A DNA stretch of 64,000 bases, from positions 188,001-252,000 of the forward strand of contig CP136061.1 of assembly GCA_032622095.1 (NCBI GenBank), given 5' to 3'. A model generated the notes under the pieces. It was not told the origin of the DNA and made no database searches. It worked only from the letters and a program-made list of their open reading frames with translations. Made by a program: the position numbers and the translations under genes. Shown piece after piece: positions 11,193 through 21,693 of the stretch. Position 1 is the stretch's first letter. The number at the start of each line of letters is the position of its first letter. Source of the DNA: Siphonodentalium dalli. Its lineage: Eukaryota; Mollusca; Scaphopoda; Gadilida; Siphonodentaliidae.

Positions 11193-11588
11193 ACAGCACA
11201 TCTTTTTACAGTCCAACCGGGGAATTACGCGGGTGTCCTATCGAATTTAGCAAATTGACATATTGTCTTATTCCACACATGTATTGCCCAGGGCACCGAC
11301 AACATTTATTCGGGTAGATGGGTATGTGATCATCGACCTGCGCAATAGATATGCGCAAACGCACAATAATGATAAATTTGGTAAAATCGTAAAATGTCGA
11401 CGAAAATGTTCTACTGGGCTTCAACATTTTAGTATACCTTGTTCTCTGTGGAAATGTATAAAAACTAACCCAACACGAAACGACCTTATTCTAAAATACG
11501 GATAGATAAGGAATAATTTGATAGTATTGAAATAATAAAGGTGATCGGCTTTGCCCGGGCGATCCGCTTTGCCCGGGTCTCCCCTACA

Positions 11589-12000
11589 GGTATGGAGAAT
11601 CGGAATCACAATGTGTTATTGGCTGAAGTCCAGCGTTCTTTATGTTTGAATCAGTAGCAATATGTAATATTTATTACACAATCCTATCCTTATTGCATTC
11701 AATAAACCCATTCTATAAATTGTGATATTCAACGTTCGTTTAATAACAGGAAATAGTGCCAGGTAACCTTTGACTTCCGGTTTCTCGTCTGCTTACATTC
11801 CATACATACGCTAAAAGTCTCAAATTACTATGGCTTCCAATATTTTTCCAACAAACTGTAATACATCACAAGTTTGAAAAGTTATTTAATTAAATATACG
11901 CGATTATATACACCAAAGAGTCTTTATTTATATGGGACTATTTCTTTACGCTGGCAAACAACGCATGGTTGCGTGAAAAGTCATCGCAATGCAATACATA
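11589..12000. other. Unassigned spacer
   Basis: AT-rich, no gene or repeat recognised. Confidence 0.5.
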
Positions 12001-12148
12001 GAATCTACAACTCGTCCCCCGTTTATAACTGAATTTACAAAACTCGGCCAGTATATTAGGTCTGGACCTCGCCAAAGTTTCAGTCCAGAACGAATTTACT
12101 GGACTCGTTTTGTAAATTCCGCTATAAACTGAGGACTCGTTGTAGATC
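12001..12148. repeat. Fold-back element, about 52-bp arms
   Basis: Arms about 12001-12053 and 12097-12148 are inverted copies with several mismatches. Shared blocks include ATCTACAAC and GAATTTACAAAAC. A second short stem, TCTGGAC/GTCCAGA, lies inside the loop. No coding capacity. Probably a MITE. Confidence 0.7.
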
Positions 12149-12322
12149 CTCTATATATCACATGGTGCGTAAAATAAGTAAGGGCCCCGGTCGGTATGCA
12201 GGTATAGTATGTCTTATATCAAAATATAGGTATATGTAAATTCCGGTCAGGTATACTTCTGTATGGGATGGCGTAGCTACGAGAGCTGTCTTCCTGCCAA
12301 TCCCGTGTAATGGTACAGATCA

Positions 12323-12466
12323 AATAAGTTTAACCCTTTCTACACTAAGGCGTCATTTGTGAGTAGTTATCCCATAGGAAATATTCAGACAATAAGTTTA
12401 ACCCTTTCTACACTAAGGCATCATTGGTGGGTAGTTATCCCATAGGGAATATTCAGACAATAAGTT
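12323..12466 (+). repeat. 68-bp tandem duplication
   Basis: Two copies (12323-12390 and 12391-12458) plus the first 8 bases of a third. Shared blocks include TTTAACCCTTTCTACACTAA and GTAGTTATCCCATAGG. A handful of substitutions separate the copies. Confidence 0.85.
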
Positions 12467-13773
12467 CAATAGCTTATAGTATCTAAACATTTCCCTCAAT
12501 AAATAGGGATCCTGCTGCACTTTTATTTATCTGCTGTCTGCTTTAATCACGTTAACATCCCTCCAAATCAATAATACACCATTCCGATATACACCTTTTA
12601 ATTGACTGTGAGAATGAATTTAATATAGAAATGGTTAAAGTTCGTGTGGCACAGCCATCGCGAAAATCAACAAAAGCATTGAAATATTTTGACCAAAATT
12701 CAAAACGCGTTAAAACTTCCCTTTTTGAAAGTCGATATCTTACAATAAAAACAATATAGCGCCCGCTCTCCCGCGGCGAAGCCCCGGAAACAAAGCGATC
12801 TAGGGTATACGTGTGCGGCTATGAGATATACTAATCAACCTCTTCAGCCCAATCTAAAAATAGATTGAACTTATCTAAAATAGAATAATTTATTCATAAT
12901 TCAAGGGTCAGCCAAGTCCAAAAAATTATTGTTGGCGATGGCCGCCATTTTTTTTATTGATTAATACCACCTCGAAATTTGTAATTGGGAAAAATGCTCC
13001 ATGCAGGGCAAAAATAAAAAAAACTTTGTTCTCCAAATGTTAGCTATACTTCATCATAGGTAGGAACATCATGCTCCTAAAGCCAAAGATATTTTTAAAA
13101 AATGAATGTAAATTAAACCAAAGCCCTGGTTAACAAAAACTGAAATTGCATGAAAAAATTAAAATCATTAAAAATATTTGCCCTGAAAGAGGATTCTAGG
13201 GGCTTTACTGGCCGTTTAGATTTGATCTTCTATTTTCTAACGGTATTTCCGCCTAAAAGATTGAAGAAATATTCTCAAAGTCCAAGGCCGACAAACAGAA
13301 ACTATAAGTTCCGATTGAAAGATCGCAGAGTACACCATGACGTCACATTCTACACCGGCGCACAGAATTCCAGACAGGACTGCGTCGATAGCCAGACAAC
13401 TGAGACTCGTATTACACCGGCAGGCTAAACATCCACATTTACGCTATATATATATGTGATTATTTACATACATTGTATATATTATTTTCTTGTGTCCCGT
13501 TAGGTTTTATCATCAAATCCTTCTAAAAATAAAAATTCATCCGATAATATCCCATGAACATTAACAAGCGGGCGCAAATTACGTTTACATCTGATCATAT
13601 TATTAATTGGCTCATTGCATGGCACAATCTAATTTTAGTCTGGCATAAATTCGAACGCTTATCTACGGCGGCATACTGATATATCAGATTACTTAACCTG
13701 ATATATCATATTACAATGCGATAATTACACCCACTTCATTTTCTATAGTAAATTGCCGTTGAGTTTATCAAAG
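12467..13773. other. Unassigned region
   Basis: No gene called. It contains another NATGGCCGCCATTTTT motif near 12939 and a CRE-like TGACGTCA near 13338. The 92-codon open frame at 13150-13428 has no recognisable domain. Confidence 0.5.
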
Positions 13774-13804
13774 CTAATGTAATTATATCGGATAATTACA
13801 TTAG
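13774..13804. repeat. Perfect 12-bp inverted repeat
   Basis: CTAATGTAATTA at 13774-13785 and its exact inverse at 13793-13804, with a 7-base loop. A weaker ATATATC palindrome lies just upstream near 13677-13710. Function unknown. Confidence 0.7.
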
Positions 13805-14157
13805 GTTGAGATTTTATCAGTGCAACAAAACGACCCAAAAGTACTTGCGCGCAATGATATTTGTAGTCCGTTGCATAGTAACTAAGGACGCTATTTTATT
13901 CGCACTCGCTTCGCAGTACACATTGTTTTTCACGAACGCTATGAAAGCTAATAAAAGAATAATAAATAACTATCCAAATAAAGACAATGCCCCAATATAA
14001 TAAACATTCCCAAGCTGTTTACAGAGTGTAAATTTGGTCGTATTTGCGACGTTTCGTTACGAAATGCATGACTAAACATACACAACTTTTTAGTTTTCGT
14101 TTCATTTATAATTTTATTTACATTTTCCCAGCAGGCACCACTTGTCATTTTGTAAAG

Positions 14158-14293
14158 CCACAGGAGTGTGGAACTTGATTAATAATGGCATTAATTAGCC
14201 TAATTACCATTTTTTTGGCCATAATGCTGGGCCAAAAAAAATGCTAATTAGCATAATTAAGGCAGTTATTGATCAAGTTCCAACCTCCTGTGG
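14158..14293. mobile_element. Fold-back MITE-like element, 136 bp
   Basis: Arms about 14158-14220 and 14230-14293 are inverted copies. The ends are CCACAGGAG and CTCCTGTGG, and the inner blocks are AATTAGC and TTTTTTTGGCC. The centre is about 9 bases. The whole length is palindromic with scattered mismatches, as in fold-back MITEs. Confidence 0.75.
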
Positions 14294-14349
14294 TAAGAGT
14301 ATTAAATTTAGTGGTTATATATTCTGGCCACTACAATTTATATTATAGG

Positions 14350-15225
14350 ATGAAATTACTGTTTACAGATGTCCCCAAACATTGTACCAGTCCCGTGAGA
14401 AACTGCAACATATTTTTTCACTTCGTCTTAGTGTAACGATATGGTACAAAGCGTTTCATGATTTCTGAGATTCCACTGACAGAGACTGGCCCTATACAAA
14501 CTGAAACTTACAAAGTCCCCGTAAAAAAAAAATGCAGCATTCAATGTTTCTTCACCTCCTTTTATTGTAGCGATATGTTGCAAAGTGTTATGAGGCATTA
14601 CCGGTACATTTTACAAATGATATTAAGTCCCCCCCCCCCAAACCGCAGAATATTATTAAAACTCATCTCAATGCAGCGATATGTTACAAAGTGTTACGAA
14701 TCGTTATATGATTTCAGAGATCCACAGTGACCGCTCGTAGACAGGACTGTGTTACAAATGATATAAAGTCCCTGTGAGAAAACTGCAGTATATTTTTTCA
14801 ACTCGTCTCGGTGTAGCGATAAATTGTTACGAAGCATTACGTTACATGTGCAACAGAACGAGAGAGAGAGAGAAGTGTGGGAGTCGCACCGAAAGTTGGT
14901 AGCACCCGGAATCCCAAGCCGGTCACACATCCATGGAATAACCGCGCCCGACGTTGCTTAACTTTGGTTATCACACAAATGTGTAACGACCGTGACCAAG
15001 GCCTATCGATCAGAGAAGTCATCGGCCTTCTATATTTACAACGCGACTGATATACACATGATTTCTGAGATCCACAGAGACCACTCGTTGATTGGTGTTA
15101 CAAATAATGTAACGTCCCTGTGGGAAAACCGCAGGATATTTCTTCTACTCGTCTCAGTGTACCGATATGTTAAAAAGTGTTACAAAGATTTACGTGTCTG
15201 CATTATCTGGACACAAGCGATTTAA
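14350..15225 (+). repeat. Degenerate tandem array, about 110-138 bp period
   Basis: Diverged blocks share GCGATATGTTACAAAGTGTTA, a TGATTTC(T/A)GAGATCCAC phrase and AAGTCCC(C/T)GTGAGAAA(A)CTGCAG. The GATATG phrase occurs near 14437, 14571, 14679, 14817 and 15163. The long last interval contains the 5S-like insertion. Open frames within it are chance. Confidence 0.65.
14899..14972 (-). ncRNA. 5S rRNA-derived SINE head or 5S pseudogene
   Basis: On the minus strand the sequence contains AAGTTAAGCAACGTCGGGCG followed by a segment ending CCGGGTGCTACC, separated by GGTTATTCCATGGATGTGTG. These correspond in order and spacing to the internal pol III promoter region and 3' half of 5S rRNA (AAGCTAAGCAGGGTCGGGCC; TACTTGGATGGGAGACC; GGGTGCT). 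Several substitutions and the missing 5' third rule out a functional 5S gene. 5S-derived SINEs (SINE3-type) are known in animals. It interrupts the tandem array at 14350-15225. Confidence 0.7.
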
Positions 15226-15246
15226 TAATCACTTTAAATTTTACCA

Positions 15247-15292
15247 AATATATTAGTTTTTGAAAAATAAATCATCTTAAAATTCCTTAAAT
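15247..15292 (+). repeat. 46-bp target-site duplication, left copy
   Basis: This 46-bp stretch, starting AATATATTAG and ending TTCCTTAAAT, is repeated exactly at 16223-16268. The intervening 930 bp is a LINE fragment, so the pair is best read as a long target-site duplication. Confidence 0.8.
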
Positions 15293-16222
15293 ATATATCT
15301 TTATCTTTTATTCCTCCATTTCTGAAGAGTCAATATATAATAAAGCAAAATACGTAGAATATAAATAAGGAATTACACAAATATTTCATGCACAAACAAT
15401 TATGTACAAACACAGAGACACAAGACATTAATATAATTGGACACACACATATATAGTGGCCTGAAAAACCGTAAACATGCGCATATACACGTACAAGATT
15501 ACACGATCGAAAATATCAACGCAGTGATGGTTAGAGAAGGAATGAAATATGGGGAACATTATAATGAACTAATGTCTATTATCCCCGAACATCCAAAGGT
15601 ACCAGATTTGAGCGGCTTCTCTCACCATAAAATCGACAATCTCCAGGACATCATCAGCAATGCCATGGAGAGAATTTGGGATATACCCAATGAACATGAG
15701 CATTTGTTTGTCCACCGGGAGATTATCAATGCACATATAACAGTCTACGTGGAAATATGAGAGGAAACGATACCATGTGTCATTTCTTGAGTCTACCAGA
15801 GAAGAACAGTCGTTAAAAACATGATTCACGGTATCATTATAAATTGCCCCACATATTATGCACACAACGTCCTCAACGAATTTCAACATGCATAGTAATT
15901 GCACAATGAGAAAGTAAAATTTCTTGTGTCTGGGGTATTTGTGGCATGCTTTCCAAAGGTGGGACATGTGCAGGTTTGTTTGGACGGTAGCGAAACGACC
16001 GAAGTCACTCTGTGTTGATACAAGGTGATGCGCGCCATTCGTTTCTAGAGTTGGACATCATTGCGTTGTTGACCAGGGACTTCCAATGGTGTTTATTAGC
16101 TACTTTTGCTTCTGATGAAAATTCCTCATACAAGTGAGCAATCGTCAGATCCTTAAGGTCTGATTCAACTTTTCTAATGAAAGGACTCCCCTGTGCGAAG
16201 TGAGATTCAGATGTGCGATAGT
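15293..16222 (-). mobile_element. 5'-truncated LINE fragment with 46-bp target duplication
   Basis: On the minus strand it encodes the C-terminal end of a LINE polyprotein. The longest piece (15967-15569, 132 codons) has the zinc-knuckle pattern CIICGAIYNDTVNHVFNDC, followed by SRNDTW, which is a common ending in LINE ORF2 proteins. Upstream peptides (for example around NNAMMSNSRNEW) lie in another frame or beyond a stop, so the coding part is decayed. The RT core is absent. The flanks are exact 46-bp direct repeats. This family differs from the LINE at 8655-10867. Confidence 0.75.
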
Positions 16223-16268
16223 AATATATTAGTTTTTGAAAAATAAATCATCTTAAAATTCCTTAAAT
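16223..16268 (+). repeat. 46-bp target-site duplication, right copy
   Basis: Exact repeat of 15247-15292, offset 976 bp. Confidence 0.8.
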
Positions 16269-16733
16269 GCCATGATGATTTAATTCTTCTGAAAACTTGT
16301 TTCTCGGTAAAATCACAATGACACAAAATGACTACGAAAAATCGAAAATTGAAAAGTATTTGGCTCACTGCCGATAGATAGTAGGATTCCTGTAAGAAAA
16401 TTCTCACTAAACTTTTTGATTATCGCATGTTCATGATTCCCAGTTGACATGGAGACTAACTGTATATTTTCCTCTTCCAAAATTCTGCTAATAATGTTTA
16501 ATTTTGATCAAAAGTTTATTAATGTTTTGTTTCGTCCTTGACATACGTTTGGGAAAAACCCACTCGATCTGCAGATCTGCAGATCGATCGATATTATTCG
16601 GACGGGAATGCAGCGAGTTGTTTTCGGCTCAAGTCTTGTCTGTTATTTGAGAACATATAGTTCCTTGTTTCAATCGTATTTTAAGGGCGAATATGTCTTT
16701 AAAATCAATATTTAACAATCGATGGCATAATTA

Positions 16734-16888
16734 TAAGGAATAATCTCGGTTTCCTAATGTAATTACACAGTCTAAAGGCATATGCCGAATCACAAACTCT
16801 TATAAATCGCTTCGCGATTTATAGGTTTGTGATTCGGCATATGCCTTTAGACTGTGTAATTACATTAGGAAACCGAGATTATTCCTTA
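16734..16888. repeat. Long nearly perfect hairpin, about 75-bp arms
   Basis: Arms 16734-16810 and 16814-16888 are inverted copies with one small 2-base length difference and a 3-base loop inside AAATCGC-TTC-GCGATTT. The near-perfect pairing means recent formation or conservation of the hairpin. No open frame of interest. Confidence 0.9.
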
Positions 16889-16967
16889 ATTATCTGAATG
16901 CTAGACGATTGGCAAATCAAGACGAATATATGTCTCAGGGACTTATGTGACTATATATGTAGGCTAT

Positions 16968-17064
16968 AGCGAGAGAGAGGGGGAGATAGTGAGAGAGAGG
17001 GGAGGAGAGATAGAGAGAGATTGAGAGAGAGATAGAGAGAAAGAGAGAGAGAGAAGAGAGAGAG

Positions 17065-17099
<35 letters not shown>
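16968..17099 (+). repeat. GA-rich microsatellite
   Basis: Imperfect (GA)n with GGGA/GATA interruptions, ending in a purer GA run near 17068-17098. An apparent Leu/Ser-rich minus-strand open frame is an artefact of this repeat. Confidence 0.95.
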
Positions 17100-17101
<2 letters not shown>

Positions 17102-17242
17102 TATGACACAATATTACTTATACGGTGTTCAACGCACGTTTGTGATTTAATACATATAAAGTTCATACATTAAAATGATTTGATCATTTATTTACAAACA
17201 GTTCAATAGTATATCTTCGGGTCGTCGGTATGGCTTCTCCTA

Positions 17243-17398
17243 GTTGGGTTCGTCTTCCTGTCGTCTGCGTCAATCGGGGGCTTCTCGTGTCTTCATAGGT
17301 TGAGTGCGTCTTCCTGTCGTCTGCGTGAATCGCAGATCTCTTGTGTCTTCATGGGTTGATTCGTTGATCTCTAGTTGAGTACATCGGCCTGTCGTCTG
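17243..17398 (+). repeat. 56-bp tandem duplication, degenerate
   Basis: CGTCTTCCTGTCGTCTGCGT at 17251 recurs 56 bp later at 17307, with related flanks (CTTCTCGTGTCTTCATAG / CTCTTGTGTCTTCATGG). A partial third copy (CATCGGCCTGTCGTCTGC) lies near 17381. Confidence 0.7.
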
Positions 17399-18054
17399 CT
17401 GTCGTCGGGTGAGCTTCTTCGTTGGTACATCAGGGACGCGTTGCTGCTGACCTCACATTTCCGGCCATCTTGCAGCTAGCGTCATTTTGTTCTTGCTATA
17501 CCTGCGTCAGTCGTACGGGTACGAGTGTCCACTGATGGAGGTTGGCTATGAAAATCCTGGTTACTTTATACTTCTTCCCGACGTGGCGTGCCTGGGGCAT
17601 TTTTCTTGAATGCACGAATGAGGCGTTCCTGGTGCGGTCAACCGAACTCCATCTTCACATTCGTCTACATGTCGTCCATTCTCATCATTAGCTTCCAGTG
17701 ATCATCTTTTGGCGACATCTACTCGCGCTAATCCGTAAATCGGTCAGGAAGCTATATCTTCTCATTGTTCCTTTTTTCGCCATGCCACATTAGATCTCAG
17801 CCTCGGGCGCGCTAATCCGTTACAACCATGTCACGTATCTCGTATCTCGATATGTAACATGGGCGACTATGTATATTGTATATTGTGTGGCCCCTATGTC
17901 ATGGAGATTGTCTGCTTCCCTATATCGAAGATTCTGTCCGCAGGTTCCGTTTTTCCAGCATATTGGCACAATTAACCGCGTTTCAGAATTTATAATTCGG
18001 AAATTATTCATCCCGTTATTTCAGTCGCTATTCCAACTTTGGCAGTATTAACCA
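17399..18054. other. Unassigned region upstream of LINE fragment
   Basis: No gene recognised. It may include the 5' untranslated part of the LINE whose endonuclease starts about 18055, but I see no signature that proves it. Confidence 0.4.
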
Positions 18055-18521
18055 ATGTTACTATTTATAATGGACCAATCAAATGATACACACCTAAATA
18101 ACGAGGTGTCCTATTCCGTGTGGAATGTGCAAGGATTCCAGTCGTTAGAGGATGATTTTATAAATAAGTATGACTTCTTAACACTAGTTGAAACATGGAA
18201 CCAAGATAAGAATGATATCGATATACCGGGATATGGGTCTGTTCAACGTATTCGTCAAACTGGCGGACGTGGAGGTATTATATGGCATTCAATTTTCGTA
18301 AGAAATATAAGCGCTTTGTCAAAAACATTCAAACTATTGATGCAGTTAGCCATATTTGTTGAGTTCAGGGCGGATTATTCAAATTGAATGGTAAATCAAT
18401 AGTGTTTGTGTCTTGCTACTTACCTCAAATACATTCTAGTTACTGTGAAACAAGAGAAATATAGATGAAAATATAGTTGTTGAAATTGAGTCTTATTGAA
18501 TATCAGAGCGACGACCTTATT
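18055..18521 (+). pseudogene. LINE endonuclease, N-terminal half, interrupted
   Basis: The frame at 18055-18387 reads SYSVWNVQGFQSLEDDF..YDFLTLVETWNQ..IPGYGSVQRIR..GGRGGI, the start of the APE-type (EEP) endonuclease of non-LTR retrotransposons, including the Asn of WNVxG and the catalytic Glu of ETW. After a frameshift or stop near 18330 the sequence continues as GGLFKLNGKSIVFVSCYLP and on to DDLI at 18521. The gene is then broken exactly at GACCTTATT by the H element. The second half resumes at 21694. Confidence 0.8.
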
Positions 18522-18979
18522 GGAATCACTGAACTAAATGGTTTCCCATAGGCGACAGTGTTAACGTTTCCGCCAAATTCACTGAATTGAAGCCTGCAGG
18601 CCATACCAGTGATGTTTACCCAGCTAGATTGACACCAGCTGATCACGAAAATGCAAGAAAAATCATAGGTCATGTGTTTACTTTTAAAAATAAATCCCCA
18701 AGTGTACGACGGGGTTATCCCACAGCCAAATTTGTTCTGGAAAAATCCAGAACTACAGCAGCTAGTTAAATAAATTTCCCGCTCACAAAAATCCATTCCC
18801 CCATTCATTCACCAGTTTAAATTATTTAGATATTATGTACAAATCAAATAAACGCGATGTCATCCTTTAACAACGTGTCGCATGTATCAGGTGAAGGTCA
18901 TTCTTCAGTTACCTTCACCTTTAGGGTTCCACGGTGTACTCGCTCCCCGACTCTAGAACACATTTAGCTCCCTGATTCC
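18522..18979. mobile_element. H element copy 1 (458-bp TIR element)
   Basis: The ends are inverted repeats: GGAATCACTGAACTAAATGG at the left, and a right end whose inverse reads GGAATCAGGGAGCTAAATGT (16 of 20 match). It is inserted in the LINE endonuclease. The left flank ends TATT, and the right flank of copy 3 starts TATT, so a 4-bp target duplication is likely. The interior has an exact 9-bp stem, GGTGAAGGT/ACCTTCACC, near 18889-18919. No transposase; non-autonomous. Confidence 0.75.
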
Positions 18980-19878
18980 TATATATATGTATATGTGTGA
19001 AACACAGCGTTTCTTATAGTATTTTATCAAAATATAGACCTTACTGAAATAAAAAATGGATTATATCGAGCAGTAGTTGTTTATTTTTCCAATATGAGGC
19101 ATCCTGAAAATTAGTGTCAATCCTCAAAATAAAGCCAAAAAAATTTGAATTTTTTTTCAATTTTACTAGCTGATGCATCTCGTATAACTGAAGAATACCC
19201 TTATATACCATACTATTACTAAATTGAAGAGGATATGTTAATATACATTTTGAGTGGGATAACTTGTCCAATTTTAAACCCTTTTCATGCAAAATTTGTC
19301 AATTTATAATAAACATTTACAAAAATTAACAGAAAATTTAAATAAAAAATACTTTAATAGCATAATAAAGCAACTATAAGTCAATTTAAATATCTAAACA
19401 TAATTATACAACATCAGCCACAATCTCAGGCATGCAATTTGACCAGATGGCAGGGCATAATGTCTGTTTAACAAACCTGCCATGACAGTTTTGCACGACA
19501 TTAACACTACTGGCGATGCCATCACCCCCCCCCCCCCCCCCGACTTGGGGTGGGACTACGGTCCCCGATAAGGCTACTGGGTGCCGGGAAATCTTAATTG
19601 GGTTAACTGCCACCTTTTCCCAAAGTGGGGGGGGGGGCTAACACTACTCAAATTTTTGGGGAGGGGGGCTTTAGCCCCCCTGACCCCCTAATGGTACCTG
19701 ATGTCCATGCAAAATTCCCAGATTTATCACTTTCTTTACTATCTACAGGCGAATCCATGCGTTTCTTCTTTAAATCTGTCCAAAATGTGGTCATTATCAT
19801 TTGAAAATAAGAAAATATGGAATTAACAACTTATCATGGCGAGACGTGAAATTTCGTAAAATTCATATTTTTCCTATA
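18980..19878. repeat. R spacer copy 1 (899 bp)
   Basis: Non-coding sequence between H copies 1 and 2. It carries a 17-base C run (about 19525-19541), an 11-base G run (about 19627-19637) and a GGGGGGCTTTAGCCCCCC palindrome. It starts TATATATATG and ends CCTATA, as if H had inserted into a TATA target within R. Confidence 0.8.
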
Positions 19879-20336
19879 GGAATCACTGAACTAAATGGTT
19901 TCCCATAGGCGACAGTGTTAACGTTTCCGCCAAATTCACTGAATTGAAGCCTGCAGGCCATACCAGTGATGTTTACCCAGCTAGATTGACACCAGCTGAT
20001 CACGAAAATGCAAGAAAAATCATAGGTCATGTGTTTACTTTTAAAAATAAATCCCCAAGTGTACGACGGGGTTATCCCACAGCCAAATTTGTTCTGGAAA
20101 AATCCAGAACTACAGCAGCTAGTTAAATAAATTTCCCGCTCACAAAAATCCATTCCCCCATTCATTCACCAGTTTAAATTATTTAGATATTATGTACAAA
20201 TCAAATAAACGCGATGTCATCCTTTAACAACGTGTCGCATGTATCAGGTGAAGGTCATTCTTCAGTTACCTTCACCTTTAGGGTTCCACGGTGTACTCGC
20301 TCCCCGACTCTAGAACACATTTAGCTCCCTGATTCC
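19879..20336. mobile_element. H element copy 2
   Basis: Apparently identical to copy 1, offset exactly 1357 bp. It is flanked on both sides by TATA (left CCTATA, right TATATATATG), consistent with a 4-bp TATA target duplication in R. Confidence 0.75.
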
Positions 20337-21235
20337 TATATATATGTATATGTGTGAAACACAGCGTTTCTTATAGTATTTTATCAAAATATAGACCTTA
20401 CTGAAATAAAAAATGGATTATATCGAGCAGTAGTTGTTTATTTTTCCAATATGAGGCATCCTGAAAATTAGTGTCAATCCTCAAAATAAAGCCAAAAAAA
20501 TTTGAATTTTTTTTCAATTTTACTAGCTGATGCATCTCGTATAACTGAAGAATACCCTTATATACCATACTATTACTAAATTGAAGAGGATATGTTAATA
20601 TACATTTTGAGTGGGATAACTTGTCCAATTTTAAACCCTTTTCATGCAAAATTTGTCAATTTATAATAAACATTTACAAAAATTAACAGAAAATTTAAAT
20701 AAAAAATACTTTAATAGCATAATAAAGCAACTATAAGTCAATTTAAATATCTAAACATAATTATACAACATCAGCCACAATCTCAGGCATGCAATTTGAC
20801 CAGATGGCAGGGCATAATGTCTGTTTAACAAACCTGCCATGACAGTTTTGCACGACATTAACACTACTGGCGATGCCATCACCCCCCCCCCCCCCGACTT
20901 GGGGTGGGACTACGGTCCCCGATAAGGCTACTGGGTGCCGGGAAATCTTAATTGGGTTAACTGCCACCTTTTCCCAAAGTGGGGGGGGGGGGGGCTAACA
21001 CTACTCAAATTTTTGGGGAGGGGGGCTTTAGCCCCCCTGACCCCCTAATGGTACCTGATGTCCATGCAAAATTCCCAGATTTATCACTTTCTTTACTATC
21101 TACAGGCGAATCCATGCGTTTCTTCTTTAAATCTGTCCAAAATGTGGTCATTATCATTTGAAAATAAGAAAATATGGAATTAACAACTTATCATGGCGAG
21201 ACGTGAAATTTCGTAAAATTCATATTTTTCCTATA
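20337..21235. repeat. R spacer copy 2 (899 bp)
   Basis: The only differences I see from copy 1 are in homopolymers: the C run is 14 instead of 17 and the G run 14 instead of 11, so total length is unchanged. Confidence 0.8.
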
Positions 21236-21693
21236 GGAATCACTGAACTAAATGGTTTCCCATAGGCGACAGTGTTAACGTTTCCGCCAAATTCACTGAA
21301 TTGAAGCCTGCAGGCCATACCAGTGATGTTTACCCAGCTAGATTGACACCAGCTGATCACGAAAATGCAAGAAAAATCATAGGTCATGTGTTTACTTTTA
21401 AAAATAAATCCCCAAGTGTACGACGGGGTTATCCCACAGCCAAATTTGTTCTGGAAAAATCCAGAACTACAGCAGCTAGTTAAATAAATTTCCCGCTCAC
21501 AAAAATCCATTCCCCCATTCATTCACCAGTTTAAATTATTTAGATATTATGTACAAATCAAATAAACGCGATGTCATCCTTTAACAACGTGTCGCATGTA
21601 TCAGGTGAAGGTCATTCTTCAGTTACCTTCACCTTTAGGGTTCCACGGTGTACTCGCTCCCCGACTCTAGAACACATTTAGCTCCCTGATTCC
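21236..21693. mobile_element. H element copy 3
   Basis: Third H copy, offset another 1357 bp, ending precisely where LINE sequence (TATTATTGTAGG) resumes. The array therefore begins and ends with H. Confidence 0.75.

Larger units (their letters stand above)
8533..11588. mobile_element. TIR-bounded element, perfect 28-bp ends, containing a LINE
   Basis: The left end 8533-8560 begins TGTAGGGGAGACCCGGGCAA. Its exact 28-bp inverse is at 11561-11588. Further copies of the 14-bp core GATCCGCTTTGCCC and close variants occur inside near the right part. If the LINE at about 8655-10867 is removed, roughly 840 bp of non-coding element remains, consistent with a non-autonomous DNA transposon into which a LINE inserted. 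No transposase is visible. I could not identify a target duplication, and the superfamily is unresolved. Confidence 0.65.

Noticed and set aside
16951-17166. Leu/Ser-rich 71-codon frame
   Set aside because: Translation of a GA microsatellite.
18503-21522. Identical roughly 100-codon minus-strand frames in each H copy
   Set aside because: Identity follows from recent tandem duplication of H. No domain is visible, and the frame runs through the TIR into flanking DNA.
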